Assembly: GCA_026826555.1 (NCBI GenBank)
Contig: JAKSZT010004976.1
Location: 6,800,900 to 6,864,899, forward strand
DNA: 64,000 bases
Direction: 5' to 3'
Source: Tolypeutes matacus
Lineage: Eukaryota > Chordata > Mammalia > Cingulata > Chlamyphoridae
This document shows, piece after piece, positions 46,641-59,232 of the stretch. A program made the translations under genes and the position numbers. Within the stretch, counting starts at the first letter, position 1; each line of letters begins with the position of its first letter. The notes beneath the pieces were generated by a model. That model had not been told where the DNA came from and searched no databases. It worked only from the letters and a program-made list of their open reading frames with translations.

Positions 46641-48030
46641 TAGTATTATTATGAACAACATAATCAGATAAACCAAAGAAAGTTATTTTATTTTGAGAAT
46701 CTAAGGGGTCCCACTTAGATGTGTAGAATAAAGCAAAGAGAAAAAATGATTAAGAAATGAGAACTCTTTTTCCTATTGGCTGCTACACAGCTTTTGAGAG
46801 TTAAGATCTGGAGACGGCAAAGTAAGTGATGAGAAGGCTGAGACTGTTTGGCTGGATTACAAAGCAAGAAAGCTGTCAGATTGTTCTGGGGAGGGTTCTC
46901 CAATGCTGCAGAGTCCAGAATACGGCTGGATCTTGGGATCCCAAAGGCAGTCTGGGACTCTGCAGGTCCCTAAATCCTGCCCCGTGGAGATAAGGCCTTT
47001 ATTCACCTGGAGCTCTTGGGATGCCCTCACAGGGTCTCCCCTGGGGCTACTTCCCTCCCAGGGAGAAAGAGACTTGCTTGGTATAAAATACACACCAATC
47101 AAGAGTGACAAAGAACAGAGGCATGGCAAGGGAAGTGGGCTTCAACTGGGCTCAGTTCCATTCTTCAGAAAATAACGGGGAGGAGAAAAATGAAGTCAGA
47201 ACTTAAGATTGCAAGAACGTGGAAAACAATATTGATGAGATAATGCGGCAAGCAATACAACTGAGCGTCCTTAAGATTTGGAGTCTTTTTCCTCAGCTGT
47301 TTGTAAAAAATTCCGACTTGATAGTACGTGGGCATTATTTCTAGAAAACATAGTTTGCTTTGTCTTTAAAAAGGATACAGATGCTTTAAGGTATAACTTC
47401 ACTATAACAACCACCTTAAAATAGAAATTCAGTAAGTATTATCTGAAATATACCTTTAAATGTAATATAACAACTATAATTATCTGAGCAAACCACACAT
47501 ACAGATATGCTTTTTAAATGAATTTTGAGGAGGGGGAACAGTCAAATAAGAACTGCCCACATTTTAGTCAACTTCTGTTTCTGAATAAAGGGCAGAAAGG
47601 ATTTCCTCTCCTCTCTGAGCCAGCAGCATTTTGGGACATTTTTCTATCTTTTGTTTCATTACTACTTGGTCCAAATAGAGCTATACTGGGTTTAAGTTTA
47701 TTCCTCCATTTAATAAACATTTATTGAATGTCCCCTCTGTCCCTTGGGCCAGGCCCAACTCTTGGTGATGGGGATGCAGCAGAAAATTGAAAAGACAAAA
47801 TCCCCTGTCCTCATGGACTGTACACACAGGGATTATGGGATTTCACCTAAGCTAACCAGCATCTTAAAGGGATGTGAGTGGGGGACTCGGGGTTTTATAG
47901 CATCCCACTGCATATGACAGCTTTAAAAAGCAAAAGGATTTGTTTCTAAATTATATTCCTTATTAAGCCTTCTCTACTAGAAGTAGAGAGTTTACTTCTA
48001 TTGGGAAGAGAAAAAGTCATTGCACGGTAT
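46640..48030. other. Intronic DNA, mostly nothing recognised
   Basis: A short old repeat (AATAAACATTTATTGAATG, TGGGGATGCAGCAGAAAATTG) lies at 47710-47840. No exon or RNA gene seen. Confidence 0.45.
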
Positions 48031-48034
48031 TTTA

Positions 48035-48595
48035 GACCTAAAGCTAAATATATATACATATGTATTCTGATTATATAGGCAGTAAAAATGTATATTATTT
48101 TAAAATGGAAAATATGAAAAAATATAATTCCATCTAGGAAAACCACGGTAATATTTTAGTATATTTCCTTCAGGCTTTTTTCTGTGGAAGTGTGTTAACC
48201 TACATACACATGCACATGTAAACGTCTCTGCAAGTCAGCAGAGTAAGGCTTTCTTCCCTCAAGAGACAGGAATATATATGTACATTTATATGTATGGATG
48301 CATATGCATATTCTATGCATAGGAGTATACAATGTATATAGAAACACAAATATATGCATACAACCTGTACATACATTCTACACTATATAAACAAAGGCAC
48401 ATTAATGTTGATGCAAATTACATACACATACAATGTTATATATACACAACACATACATGTCACATGTACATGTCAGAATCACACATGCACACACTCTCTA
48501 TATGCACATACATGCATATATGTATGTACATACACATACATGCACACACAGACACTTACATACCTGTATTTACATACACCCACACAATTTTTGGT
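48035..48595. repeat. AT/ACATA-rich low-complexity block
   Basis: Over 500 bp enriched in TACATA, CACATA and TATATG without a fixed unit; the 139-codon open frame across it is compositional. Confidence 0.85.
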
Positions 48596-48599
48596 TTGC

Positions 48600-49536
48600 T
48601 AATTTTACCTGCTATAGTCAAGTCCTGGAGAGAAGACAGCCCTGCAGTTGGCTTACTATGAGAGGGGAACATGTCCACCTTGTCGGGCCAAACTTTTTTA
48701 AGCCGAAGGAATTTAGCAGAAGGAACGCCAAAGGGGGCTCCTGGTCCAGAAGCCTCCTGGCGAGTGCCCCCTGCTGGTCTGAGAAGCTCCCTCCACTCCT
48801 CACCGCTGAAACGCAGTGGGCCTGCCGGATGCCCGAGGGAGCGGGCCTGTGAGGACTTGGCCCCCTTGCCTTAGAATGGAAATACTCGAGTCCAGGAATG
48901 GGGTCTTTTAGCCACACGTGGAGGAGAAGAAACGCATCCGCATTGGACAAGCCCATTCTCCATTTCAGAGGCAGAACCTGGCTCTGGATTGGGCTCCCGG
49001 AAGTCTCAGAAGGACAGTGAAGTTCCGGGGTGTGACCTAGTCCTCCAGCCCCTCCTACTCCAGCTGGGGCCCATGGACCAGCAGCCTTTGCGTCCCTTGG
49101 GGGCTGGTCAGGAATGCAGACTCCCAGGCCCCATCCATACCTGTGGAATCAGAACCTGCATTTTATCAGGAGGCCCAGGGGAGCCATGTGCACACTCAGC
49201 TGCTGCAGAAGAACTTGGGATCCCATCTCCTGTCTCGGCAGCTCAGGGCCCCGGAAGGAAGCAGAGATCCCAACTGGTGGTGAGAACACATGGAGCATTT
49301 TCCCTCTTGTGCCGTGTTCAGGAAAGATGCAGCGTGGCGCCCGATGTAGGTTCCCAAGTTCTGGCCACAGGATGGGGCAGAGAGGTGGGAGGCCTGTAGT
49401 CACATCTCCTAATGTTTGGAGGAGCTAAGAAGTGGCCGGAAGCCGTCATCGAGCAACCTTATTACAGAGATATGGTTGATAGGGAAGAAACTGGCCAAAA
49501 AATACATCCAGGGGTGACAAAAGGGATAAAGAGGCA
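48600..49536. other. Intronic DNA, nothing recognised
   Basis: Overlapping open frames of up to 136 codons on the plus strand lack any recognisable domain. No repeat identified except a short MER5-like phrase near 49100-49170 (GGAATGCAGACTCCCAGGC, TGGAATCAGAACCTGCATTT). Confidence 0.45.
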
Positions 49537-52463
49537 TGTTTTAGTTTCTCGGTTATTAAACGAATATCATACAGGGGTTGGCTTAGCAATAGGAATTCAG
49601 TGGCTCACGGTTTTGAGGCTAGAAATCCAAAATCAAGGTGTCAGCAAGGTGATGCTTTCTCCCTGAAGACTGTGGCATTCCAGGGCTGACTGCCAGTGAG
49701 CCTTGGCCCTTGGTTTTTCTGTCACACGGCGAGGTCTTCTCCTATCTCTTCTGGGTTCCTCTGACTTACAGCTTCTGACTGCTCCCTGTGGCTTATCTCT
49801 CCGCCTGACTTTCACTCTGCTTATAAAGGACTCCAATAGTCCTGATTAAAGCCTGACTGGATTCACTTGGGCCACATCTTAACTGAAGTAACATCTTGAA
49901 GAGCTCTTACTTACAATGGGTCCACACCCACCAGAACGTGGGCCAAGACCAAGAACATGCCCAAACTGGGGTACACGATTTAATCCACCACAGTCCATCC
50001 TCTGGACCCCAAAAGACATGTTCTTCCCTTATGCAAAATACATACATCCCATCACAACATCCCCAAAGTCTTAAGTCATTTCAGAAACAATGGTAAGTAC
50101 AAAGTCTCATCAAAATCAATTATGAGTCTGGTCTATCCTAGGGCAAAATTCTTCTCTATCTGTGGACCTGTGAAATGCAGAAAATGAGTTATCTGCTTCC
50201 AATATACACAGGTGGGTCAGGCATAGTGTAGACGTTTCCATTCCAGAAGGGAGAAACTGGAAGGAAAACAGAGGTCATTGGTCCCAAGCAAGTCCAAAAC
50301 TCAGCAGGGCAAACTCCATTAGATGTCAAGTTCTGGGAAGTGGATGTAGCTCAAGCGAGGGAAGCATATGTGGCTCAAGAGATTGGGCTCCTGCCTACCA
50401 CATGGGAGATCCGTGGTTCAGTTCCCAGTGCCTCCTAAAGAAGACAGAGAGCTGGTGTGACGGGCAGACCTGGCAAGCTGGCACAACAACATGATGATGC
50501 AACAAGAGACACAAGAAGGAAAACATAATGAGAGACACAACAAAGCAGGGAGCAGAGGTTCCTGGTGCCTCCTAAAGAGGATGAGTAAGACGATGAGCTA
50601 GCGCAAAGGGCAGGCGCGGTGAGCTGATACAACAAGATGATGCAACAAGAGACACGAGGAAAAACATAATGAGAGACACAACAAAGCGGGAAACGGAGGT
50701 GGCTCACGTGATTAGGCGCCTCTCTCCCACATCGGAGGTCACAGGTTTGGTTCCTGGTGCCTCCTAAAGAAACAAAGGCGAACAGACACAGCAAGTACAA
50801 AACAACAAGGGGGTGATGAGATATAAATAAAATAAATCTTAAAAAAAAAATAGATGTCAAGTTCTGAGAGTCACCTTTGGATCCACGTTTCATCCCCTGG
50901 GCCTGACTAAGCGGCAGCTCCACCCCTTCCAAGTCCTGCACGGTGGCCATGCTCTCCCCGACTCGGGTGAAGGCCCTACCATCTCCGAGCATTGGGGTGG
51001 CAGCACTCTCCCTGAACAAAGGGTGCAAAGCCCACCCCTTCTGAGCACCAGGGCAGATGGCCTGCCCCCTTCAAGCACGGGGGTGGACCCCCTTTCCACA
51101 CACGGGAGTGGGCCCGCTCTCATGGCCTGAGGAGATTTTTTTATGGTCCAGACCTTTGTTTCCAAGGTTTTGCCCTCGAAGTCATTCTTCCTTCAAGTCT
51201 CTTCTCTGTCCCTTTTAGTCCAGGCTGGCAGTGCTTCTGCTTGTACAAACTTTGCAAATCCTTGTTGGCTTCACGTGCAGTTAAAGTGGTTCCAAACCAT
51301 TAGACAATAGAACTTTCCACAGATCCTTCCTGGATATTGCATTTCCAATCCCGACTCCACTGAAATGGCTAAGAGAATCCTCTTTAGCAAAGAGCTGTTC
51401 AGTTGATCCCTCATATGGAGCCCTGCCCTCTGGGGACTCACTTCCTGGAAGCTCAGGGAGGTCCCTGATGGAGCCGCTTCCAGCCCTAGTCTCAGAGCAC
51501 ACAATCTGGATAGGCTCAGAATCTTCCACACCATCAAATTCTGGTTTCTTTGTGCTTAACAGTTCAGGTCTCAGCTTATCCCTTTCCTCTCTCATTTTAC
51601 TACAAGGTGCAAGAAGCCAGGCTGTAACTTCCACACTTAGCTTGGAAATTTCCTCAGCTACATATCCAAATTTATTTTTCTTACAACTTTCACTTCTAAT
51701 CCAACATCAGAACACAATTTTGCCAGGTTCACTTCCACTTTAAAGGAAGGGTTGCCTTTCTTCCAATTTCCAACAACACATTCATCATTTCCTTTTAAGG
51801 CCTTGTTGGAAGTACCTTTAACATCCATATTTCTACCGACAGTCTCTTCAGAGCAATCTACGCTTTTCTTCCAAGTGCCTCACAATTCTTCCAGCCTCTA
51901 CCCATCACCCAATTCCAAAGCTGGTTCCACGTTTTTAGGTATTTGTCAGAGCAGCACCCTAATTTCTGGTACCCAAAACTGTTTTAATTTCAGAGTTGCT
52001 AGAACAAATACCATACAGGAGGTTGGCTCAAAAACAGGAATTTTTGGCTCACAGTTTTGATGCTAAGAGAAGGCCAAAATGAAAGCTTCAGCAAGGCGAT
52101 GGTTTCTCCCCAAAGACTGTGGCGTTCTGGGGCTGGCTGCTGGCGATCCTTGATGCTTGGCTTTTCTATCACACGGCAATGCACATGGTGATGGCTGCTT
52201 CTTTCTCTTCTGGGTTCTGACGACTTCCAGCTTCAGTTCTGTTCAGCACAGTTCTGTCGACTTCCAGCTCCATAGTTTTTCTACTTGAATTTCACTCTGC
52301 TTACAAAGGAGTCCAGGAATCTGGATTAAAGCTCAGACTGATTCAGTTGGACCACACCTTAACTGAAGTAATATCCTGAAGAAGTCTTATTTACAATGTG
52401 TCCTCACCCACCAGAATGTGGACCAAGACCAAGTCCAAAGTGGGGTACACAGGTCAACTGACA
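49537..52463 (-). mobile_element. Complete MaLR-type provirus (LTR-internal-LTR), non-coding
   Basis: Two LTRs in the same orientation, 51980-52463 (5' on the minus strand) and 49537-49992 (3'), bound an internal region of about 2 kb. Both LTRs share AACAAATACCATACAGG-like starts, the GAAGACTGTGGCATTCC/GCGTTCTGG block and ACCCACCAGAA. Both begin TGTTTTA on the plus strand. The internal part resembles MaLR internal sequence (for example AAGTCTTAAGTCATTTC and CCCAATTCCAAAGCTGG). The flanks AGGCA (49532-49536) and AAGCA (52464-52468) are a 5-bp duplication with one mismatch. As in other MaLRs there is no retroviral protein. A SINE interrupts it. Confidence 0.85.
50336..50850 (+). mobile_element. 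Composite DAS-type SINE with internal 140-bp duplication
   Basis: It starts with a truncated head (GAAGTGGATGTAGCTCAAGC), then a second head (ATATGTGGCTCAAGAG, GTGGTTCAGTTCCC), an extended body, a repeat of that body 140 bp later, and a third head (CGGAGGTGGCTCACG, GGTTTGGTTCC). It ends in a poly(A). TAGATGTCAAGTTCTG flanks it exactly at 50320-50335 and 50851-50866, so it was inserted as one RNA copy into the provirus. Confidence 0.93.
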
Positions 52464-53195
52464 AAGCACTATATATTTTCCTATCAAGATAACCTACCAG
52501 CAAGTAATAAATTAAATATGGCAGGGGAAGTTCAGGAGTTTGGGGTATAGGAATCTGTGTGGATATTTTCTAATTAGTTCTGGCAAGTACTTGACTGAGG
52601 GTAAGGAGATCTTATGACCCTCACAGGGCACATTAGCACCTCTGGTCTGAGTTTTCCTTGTCATTCTTCCAAACAAAAAGAGGCATTTCAGGAGTAAGAA
52701 AGATCTTGGATCCAAAAGTAATGCCAAACTCTGATGCTCCACACCTCAATCCCACTTGAGCCATCCCTCCTGCATATTCAGGGAGGTGGCCAAGTTAATT
52801 AAGCCTCATACACTTGGCCGTGAATGTGTACAAGACCAGTTCACTCTTCCCTGCCAGGTCTAGCAAACAGAGAGAATTTCTGTGCTTGTTCCACCTCTCC
52901 CACTAAGGGGGGGAGGAGCAGGGAGGGCAAGGTGGGGAATGGTTAAGCACCTGATGGGGGCAGCAGTCAGGAGAGAAGGAAACCATGCCAGTGTTGGTGT
53001 CCTGAAAGCTTTCACGAGCCACTGCCCCCTCCCTCTTCAAAGTACCTGGGAGGCTGCATTTGGCCAACCCCACGGTGTCAGATTTACCTGGGGCTGGTAT
53101 GCTTGATGGCCAGAACTTCACCTTTTGTGATGCTCAACCTGGAGACAGCAGGGATCTGAATAGGGTTAAGGGGTGGGGAATGAAAAGAAGACACA
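52464..53195. other. Intronic DNA, nothing recognised
   Basis: Separates the MaLR provirus from the L1. No open frame above 76 codons lies fully inside, and no domain is recognised. Confidence 0.5.
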
Positions 53196-54507
53196 GGACT
53201 GGGAAGATGGTGGATTAGAAGACTCTCTTCTCTCCCAGAAAAATATCTATTAATAGAGAACAGGCAGAAATAGCCTGGAAAAAATGTTCTAGGGTTTAGG
53301 ATACCTGGAGGAGGACAGACACCACCCAGAAGGGAGAGGGGCACACAAAACAAATATAAAAAAAGATAAAAACAATTAAAGGGAAAAAAAAGATAAGGGC
53401 ACAGAAAAAATATCTCGACAGAAAGACCATGAGTAGAAGCTGCAGCTGTAGCCACCGGCGCCTTTCCCCCACACTGTGAGCAGATGGTTTTGAATTCTCT
53501 GGCCTCAGACTGGCAGAATAGACAGAGGGGGCTACAGGGATCCACCTTCCCAGGAAATGGGAGGGAGAGGGATGCAGCCTAAGGCAATTCAGCTTTTGAC
53601 CAACAGATTCATCTGCTGTGTCCCAAGGGCCCTTCTGGGCAGGGAGGGGCCACAACACTGCCCTGGGAGCTGGCAGGGGACTAAAGAGACCCGACCCTCT
53701 CAATCACCCTCCCCACTGACCAGGCCTGGTTGTTGAGGATGCAGAGGGAAGTGGAATTGTTTCCTACCCACGAAAAGGGAGGGGGCTGCAGCAAAAGTTG
53801 GAGAACAACCTCTGAGAGCGTTTGAATTGCCAGGCTCTGAATAGCCTCAAGGCAGGACCCTCTGCCACATGTTGTGGTTGGTGCTGCAGTGAACACACTG
53901 GACCAGGCTGTGAACTGAGAGGGCTGCCAAAAAGCACCATCTGCTGACAGACCAAGGAAGTGCATGTCAGGAAATTGAAAGTAAATAAGTTAGAGAGGCT
54001 TTTCAGGTCTTTATAGCCTCCCTCTCCAAGACTCTTAGAAGTGGGTCTGCAACCCATTACTGGGTCCATGGCCCAGATCTGAGCAACTAACAGGTACAAT
54101 CCTAAAGACCTAGGACAGGTTGACCCAAGAATCATAGAATGTTGGTAACACACAATCTCCCGCCACTAAATCAGTATGTAAGAGAGAGAAATTGAGCATC
54201 AGAGTAAATCCACCATCATAACCAGATGCCTAGACATCAGCAAAAAATTACAAGCCATACTAAGAAAATGAAAAAATGGCCCAAGCAAAGGAATATATCA
54301 AAGCCGCAGATGAGACACAGGATATGAGACAACTAATCAAGATTTATACAAATTTCCAAAATCAAATTAATAAGTTGAAAGATAATATGGCTAAAGAGAT
54401 AAAGGGCATCAAAGAGACACTCAGCGAACACAAAGAAGAATTTGAAAACCTGAATGGAAAAGTAGCAGAGCTCATGGGAATGAAAGACACAATAGGTAAG
54501 ATAAAAA

Positions 54508-54521
54508 ACACATTAGAGGGG
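54508..54521 (+). repeat. Left target-site duplication of the retroviral copy
   Basis: ACACATTAGAGGGG in L1 ORF1. The same 14 bases occur at 57684-57697 after the retroviral poly(A); the final Gs overlap the SINE start, so at least 12 bp are shared. A shorter copy, ATTAGAGG, recurs at 57903-57910. Confidence 0.85.
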
Positions 54522-57500
54522 CTCTCTCTCTGCCCAGAGGAGCCCACATCTACATATGGGGGTGCATAATTCTGTTCTTTTCCCTCATTTCTCTCAATAA
54601 ACTACTGGCCCACCCTATGGAGTGTTCTTAAATTCTTTTATGTAACATAGCCATCGTCCTCTGACTTCATCTGGCATGCCAGCCAGGAGTTCCCCAATCC
54701 TGGCTTCATTTGGCACGCCAGCCAGGAGTTCTAGAGGCAGGTAACTCTCCCATTCCCAGCGATGACTGGTGAGCCTAAACTTTTAATCATAGCCTGTTTG
54801 TGCCCTCTTTTGGTTGTCTGCCATGTCCCCTTCTGACGATCTGTTTCTGGGTCGGGGTTTCATACATAGCAGAACAGCTCCTTTGCTGAGGTCTATTGAA
54901 AGTCAGCCCTCAACACAAGGGTTTGTCCACCATCGTCCCTCTGTCCCTCTGTGTCCCACAGTGGTGGTGGCAGCAAGAGCCAGGGGCTTCTTATGCCAGC
55001 TGAGAGCAATTCCCTGGCATCTGCACCTCGCCAGCCCGCCTTCCTTCCTACCCCACTGGGGCTCTCCTGGTCTGGGACGGGGTGGGGAAGCAGCAGTGGG
55101 CAGGGTCGGAGTAGGTGCTGTGGGGTGGCCTGTGTCTCTCTTCCCGGGGGGGGGGTATTGTGGGTTGGGGGCTGCATCTGCGCTTTGGCTTCTGCCCACC
55201 TTTAATCTTCTGACTACTGATGTTCTCATTTTGGGTCTGTGAGATGCTTTGGAATGTCTTAGGAACTGAAAATGCATTTACTACGGAGGCTTTGGTCCCA
55301 CCTTTGGGAGCACAGGAAAATTCTGTTCCTCCTCAGACCCAGGGAGGCCCTGACATTGCCTCGGGGACCCTCCCACCCCCACCCCCTGAGGTTGTCTGCT
55401 GTCAAGGGCAGAACAATTAGGCTCTAATCTCTTAATGGGTGCTCAAGAAGTGAAACTACCCTTTTAATTGAGTAAGCCACCAAATTAACCTGGGGGCAAC
55501 CTCTTACAGTCTTCACCCCCCACCAGTGAAAGACACTTTTGAAGCCAGGGGCCACCAATGGTTTGCAGGTACCTGCTTAATTAAATACCAGGCTGAGGTG
55601 CAGCTAAGGGTGTGTTAGATCCTCAACCGAGCCACCCAGTTACTGGCAGAGGGCCCAAGGTCAGATCCCCTCCTCCACTCCTGCCTTGAAATTCTTAACC
55701 AAAACTACTCAAGCAGGCCAGACTTAAAAGATGAGCCTCTAGGAGACCCAGACTTTTTGAGTGGTTCACAGATGGAAGCAATTTTATTAGGGAGGGAATT
55801 AAAAAGAGCAGGCTATGCAGTGGTCTCTCAGTTTGAAACTATAGAGGCCCAAGCCCTTCCCCCTGGGACCTCAGCCCAGCAGGAAGTGCTGATTGCCCTC
55901 ACCTGAAGTTTAAAGCTGGCAGCTGGGAAAAGAGCTAACATTGACAGGGACTCCAAGTGAGCTTCCCTCGTCCTCCACACTCACTCTGCTGTGTGGCAAG
56001 AACGAGGCTTACTTACTAACAGTAGATCACCTATTAAGCACAGACAAGAAATCCTGGATTGCTGGAGACTGTTCTGTTGCCCCAAGAAATATCAGTTATG
56101 CATTGCCCAGGGCCCCAGAAAACAGACACTGCTATAGCTAGGGGAAGAGCAGACACAGTAGCTAGTAGCATCTGGGAGTTCGGAAACAAAATCCTCCCTA
56201 GTCCAACCATGTGTTCTAATCAAAACCTGGCAGGAGAACAGGCCTCACTTCCAATTACAGCCAAAATGGAAGGGACCTTACTCTGTGGTCTGATCACTCC
56301 CACAGCTGTTAAGGTTAAAGGAATTGCCAGTCAGGTGCACTTATCCCAAGTGAAGCCAGCTGTCCAAGGAAGTGCCAACTCACCGGAAGCACCCAACAGG
56401 ATGTTGGAGTGCCAGGCATCGGATGGCCTGAAATACCTCTTCAAGAGACAAAGTTAAATAGTCTTTGTGCCAAAGCCAGCTGTTCCCTCTAACTCTAACC
56501 CAAATGCCCATTGCGAGGGGGAGGGCAAGCCAGACACTCCTTAAGAAATCTTGTCTGTTCATTTCCTGTATTTTCTCACCATGCAATGACTAAATGGGAA
56601 GTGCTTCTCCTCATGCCTCTCTTAGCTGTCTTAGGCATAACCATTGTGGGAACTGCGGTTGACAGTTTATACCAAACCCAGCAGGTCTATCACAATCTCT
56701 CCCTAGAGTTAACCAACAGCATAGAAGAAACTAGCCATGCTTTAGAAGCCCTAAATCAGCAGTTTCTCTTGCCTCCGTGGTGTTGCAAAATTGTAGGACA
56801 ATAAACATGCTAACAGCAGCACAGGGAGGGATATGTCTGTTACTCAAGGAAGAATGCTGTTTCTATATAAATTGCTCTGGAACAGTCCTAGGCAGCATTT
56901 AAACCTGCAAGATGAAGCTCACCAACTTCAGGAGGATGCAGCCTCTGAAGACACCTGCCTTTCCTATTCGTGGTCCAGTATCTTTTTAGTAGGACCATGT
57001 ATCTTTAAAAAAACTGAGTTTGTTTCTTCCAGAATCAATACCTTCCAGAACAAGGTATTAGTCATGCGGAGATTTCATCCAGCTCCAACCACGGTGCCGG
57101 ACTTGTCTTCCCTCAACTGCAACAGAATAGCCAGAGGGTTTTACACTTTGTCAGATAGGGCTTACTCCCCCTAACCCGTGGGAAGCAGTTACAGAAGAAT
57201 GACCATCATACTTTAGAATAAGGGTATAAACTCTCTGAGCAGGAAATGAGGCAGCATAGTTTAGGGAAAAGGAAGACTAGCTGCAGCTGAGACCTGGCAG
57301 AGACGTGGCTGTGAAACCCTGCCCAAAAACCTCCTGAGGGGAAGGCTGCAGGAAAAATCCCACGAGACCCTGTCCACAAGGTCCCATTCAGATCAAGGGG
57401 AAGTTCTGGATGCCTTCAAAAGGCCTTACCATTGGGTCCCCTGACAACTGACAGGTGGGGTAACCAATCAGAACAGCAAACAGCTGGGGATTCTCCCCCA

Positions 57501-57683
57501 ACATAAGGAAGGGGAGGAGCGAATAATGGCTTATTAAGGATATCCCCACAAGCCCAAACACTCTCTCTCTGCCTAGAGGAGCCCACACCCACATCTGGGG
57601 GTGTATAATTCTGTTCTTTTCTCCCATTTCTCAATAAACTACTGGCCTACCCACCCCCCAAAAAAAACCACATACACATACAC
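54522..57683 (+). mobile_element. Gammaretrovirus-like endogenous retroviral copy, probably L1-processed
   Basis: The left end is a partial LTR starting at the R-like sequence CTCTCTCTCTGCCCAGAGG, with AATAAA at 54596-54601 and then U5. The right LTR (about 57247-57657) is longer: it starts TGAGGCAGCATAG and carries U3 plus the same R with AATAAA at 57632-57637. It is followed by an A-run (57660-57668) and a CA-rich tail. Internally, an RNase H-like remnant lies near 55750-56140 and an env transmembrane-subunit remnant with its cysteine cluster near 56590-57175. Most of gag and pol are missing, and all frames are broken by stops and shifts. The class I assignment rests on these remnants read by eye. 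It is an inactive fossil. Confidence 0.8.
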
Positions 57684-57695
57684 ACACATTAGAGG

Positions 57696-57902
57696 GGAGT
57701 AGATGTAGCTCAAGTGATTGAGTGCCAACTTCCCATGTACAAGGTCCTGGATTTGATCCCCAGTACCTCCTAAAAACAAAAAAACCCAACTCTCATTGGG
57801 GAGTGGATGTAGCTCAGTGGTTGAGCACCTGTTCCCCATGTATGAGGTCCAGGGTTCAATCCCTGGTACCTCCTAATAACAAAGCAAAACAAAACAAAAA
57901 AA
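57696..57902 (+). mobile_element. Heterodimeric DAS-type SINE
   Basis: The left monomer (GGAGTAGATGTAGCTCAAGT, GGATTTGATCCCC) is joined by the linker CCCAACTCTCATTGGGGAG to the right monomer (ATGTAGCTCAGTGGTTGAG, GGGTTCAATCCC), then an A-rich tail. ATTAGAGG flanks it at 57688-57695 and 57903-57910. It inserted into the same short site as the retroviral copy. Confidence 0.92.
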
Positions 57903-59232
57903 ATTAGAGGCATACAACAGGAGACTCAAAATGACAGAAGAAAGAAAAAGTGATACAGAAGATTGAATAGCTGAAATTGAAAAGACAGAAAAGCAGAGAG
58001 AGAAAAGAATAGAAAGACTGAGCAGGAGCTCAGGGAGTTGAATGATAACATGAAGTGCAACAACATATGTGTTATGTGAGTTCCAGAGGGGGAAGAGAAG
58101 GGAATAGAGGCAGAAAGTATTTGAGGAAATAATGGCTGAAAATTTCCCAACTCTCATGAAAGAAATGAATTTACATGTCCAAGAAACACAGTGTACCCCA
58201 CTCAGAATAAATCCAGTAGACCTGCTCCAAGACACAAACTACTCATAATATCAAATGTCAAAGATAAAGAAAAAATTCTGAAAGCAGCAAGGGAGAAGCA
58301 AACTATCACATACAAGGGACTAAAGTGTGGATTTCTCATAAAAAAACCATGAAGGCAAGGCGACAATGGTATGATATAACTAGGATACTGGAAGAGAAAA
58401 ATTGCCAGCTGAGAATCCCTTATCTGGCAAAACTGTCCTTCAAATATGAAGGTGAGTTTAAAATATTCACAAATAAACAGAAACTAAGAGAGTTTGTAAA
58501 AAAGAATCTGCCTTTGCAGGAAGTATTAAAGGGAGCCTTATAGCCCGAAAGAAAAGGACAGGAGAGAAAGGCTTGGAGAAGAGTGTAGAAAGCAAGAATA
58601 GCAGAAAGGATAATCAAAAGAGTAAAAAGAAACACATAAAAATAAGATATGACATATGAAAATCAAAGAATAAAATGGTGGAAGTAAATAATGCATTTAC
58701 GGTAATATCAAAGAATGTGATTGGATTAAACTCACTAATCAAAAGATATAGGCCGAGAGAATGGAGAACAAATAAACAAACAAACAAAAAAAACATGAGC
58801 CATCCACATGCTGCCTACAAGAGACTTACCTTAGACTCAGGGATACAAAAACCAGCTGAAAGTGAAAGGGTGGAAAAAGATATTCCAGGTAAACAGTAAC
58901 CAAAACAAACAAACAAAAAAACAAAAAAACATGCTGGGGTAGCTATACTAATATCGCACAACACAGACTTTAAATGCAAAAAAGTTATAAAAGATACAGA
59001 AGTCCATTACATAATAATAAAAGGGACAATCCACCAGGAAGAAATAACAGTCATAAATATCTATATACTTAACCAGGGTGCCCCAAAATACATGAGGCAA
59101 ACTCTGGAAAAACTGAAGGGAGAAATAGACATCTCTACAATAATAGTTGGAGACTTTAACACACTACTGACATTATTATATAGAACAACTAGACAGAAGA
59201 TCAACAAAGAAACAGAAATTGAACAATATGAT

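Noticed and set aside
50435..51028. 197-codon minus-strand open frame
   Set aside because: Covers the composite SINE and MaLR internal DNA; hydrophobic composition comes from the SINE reverse strand.
56059..57174. Open frames of 132, 97 and 113 codons in the retroviral copy
   Set aside because: These are short remnants of retroviral genes, broken by stops and frame changes; no intact gene.
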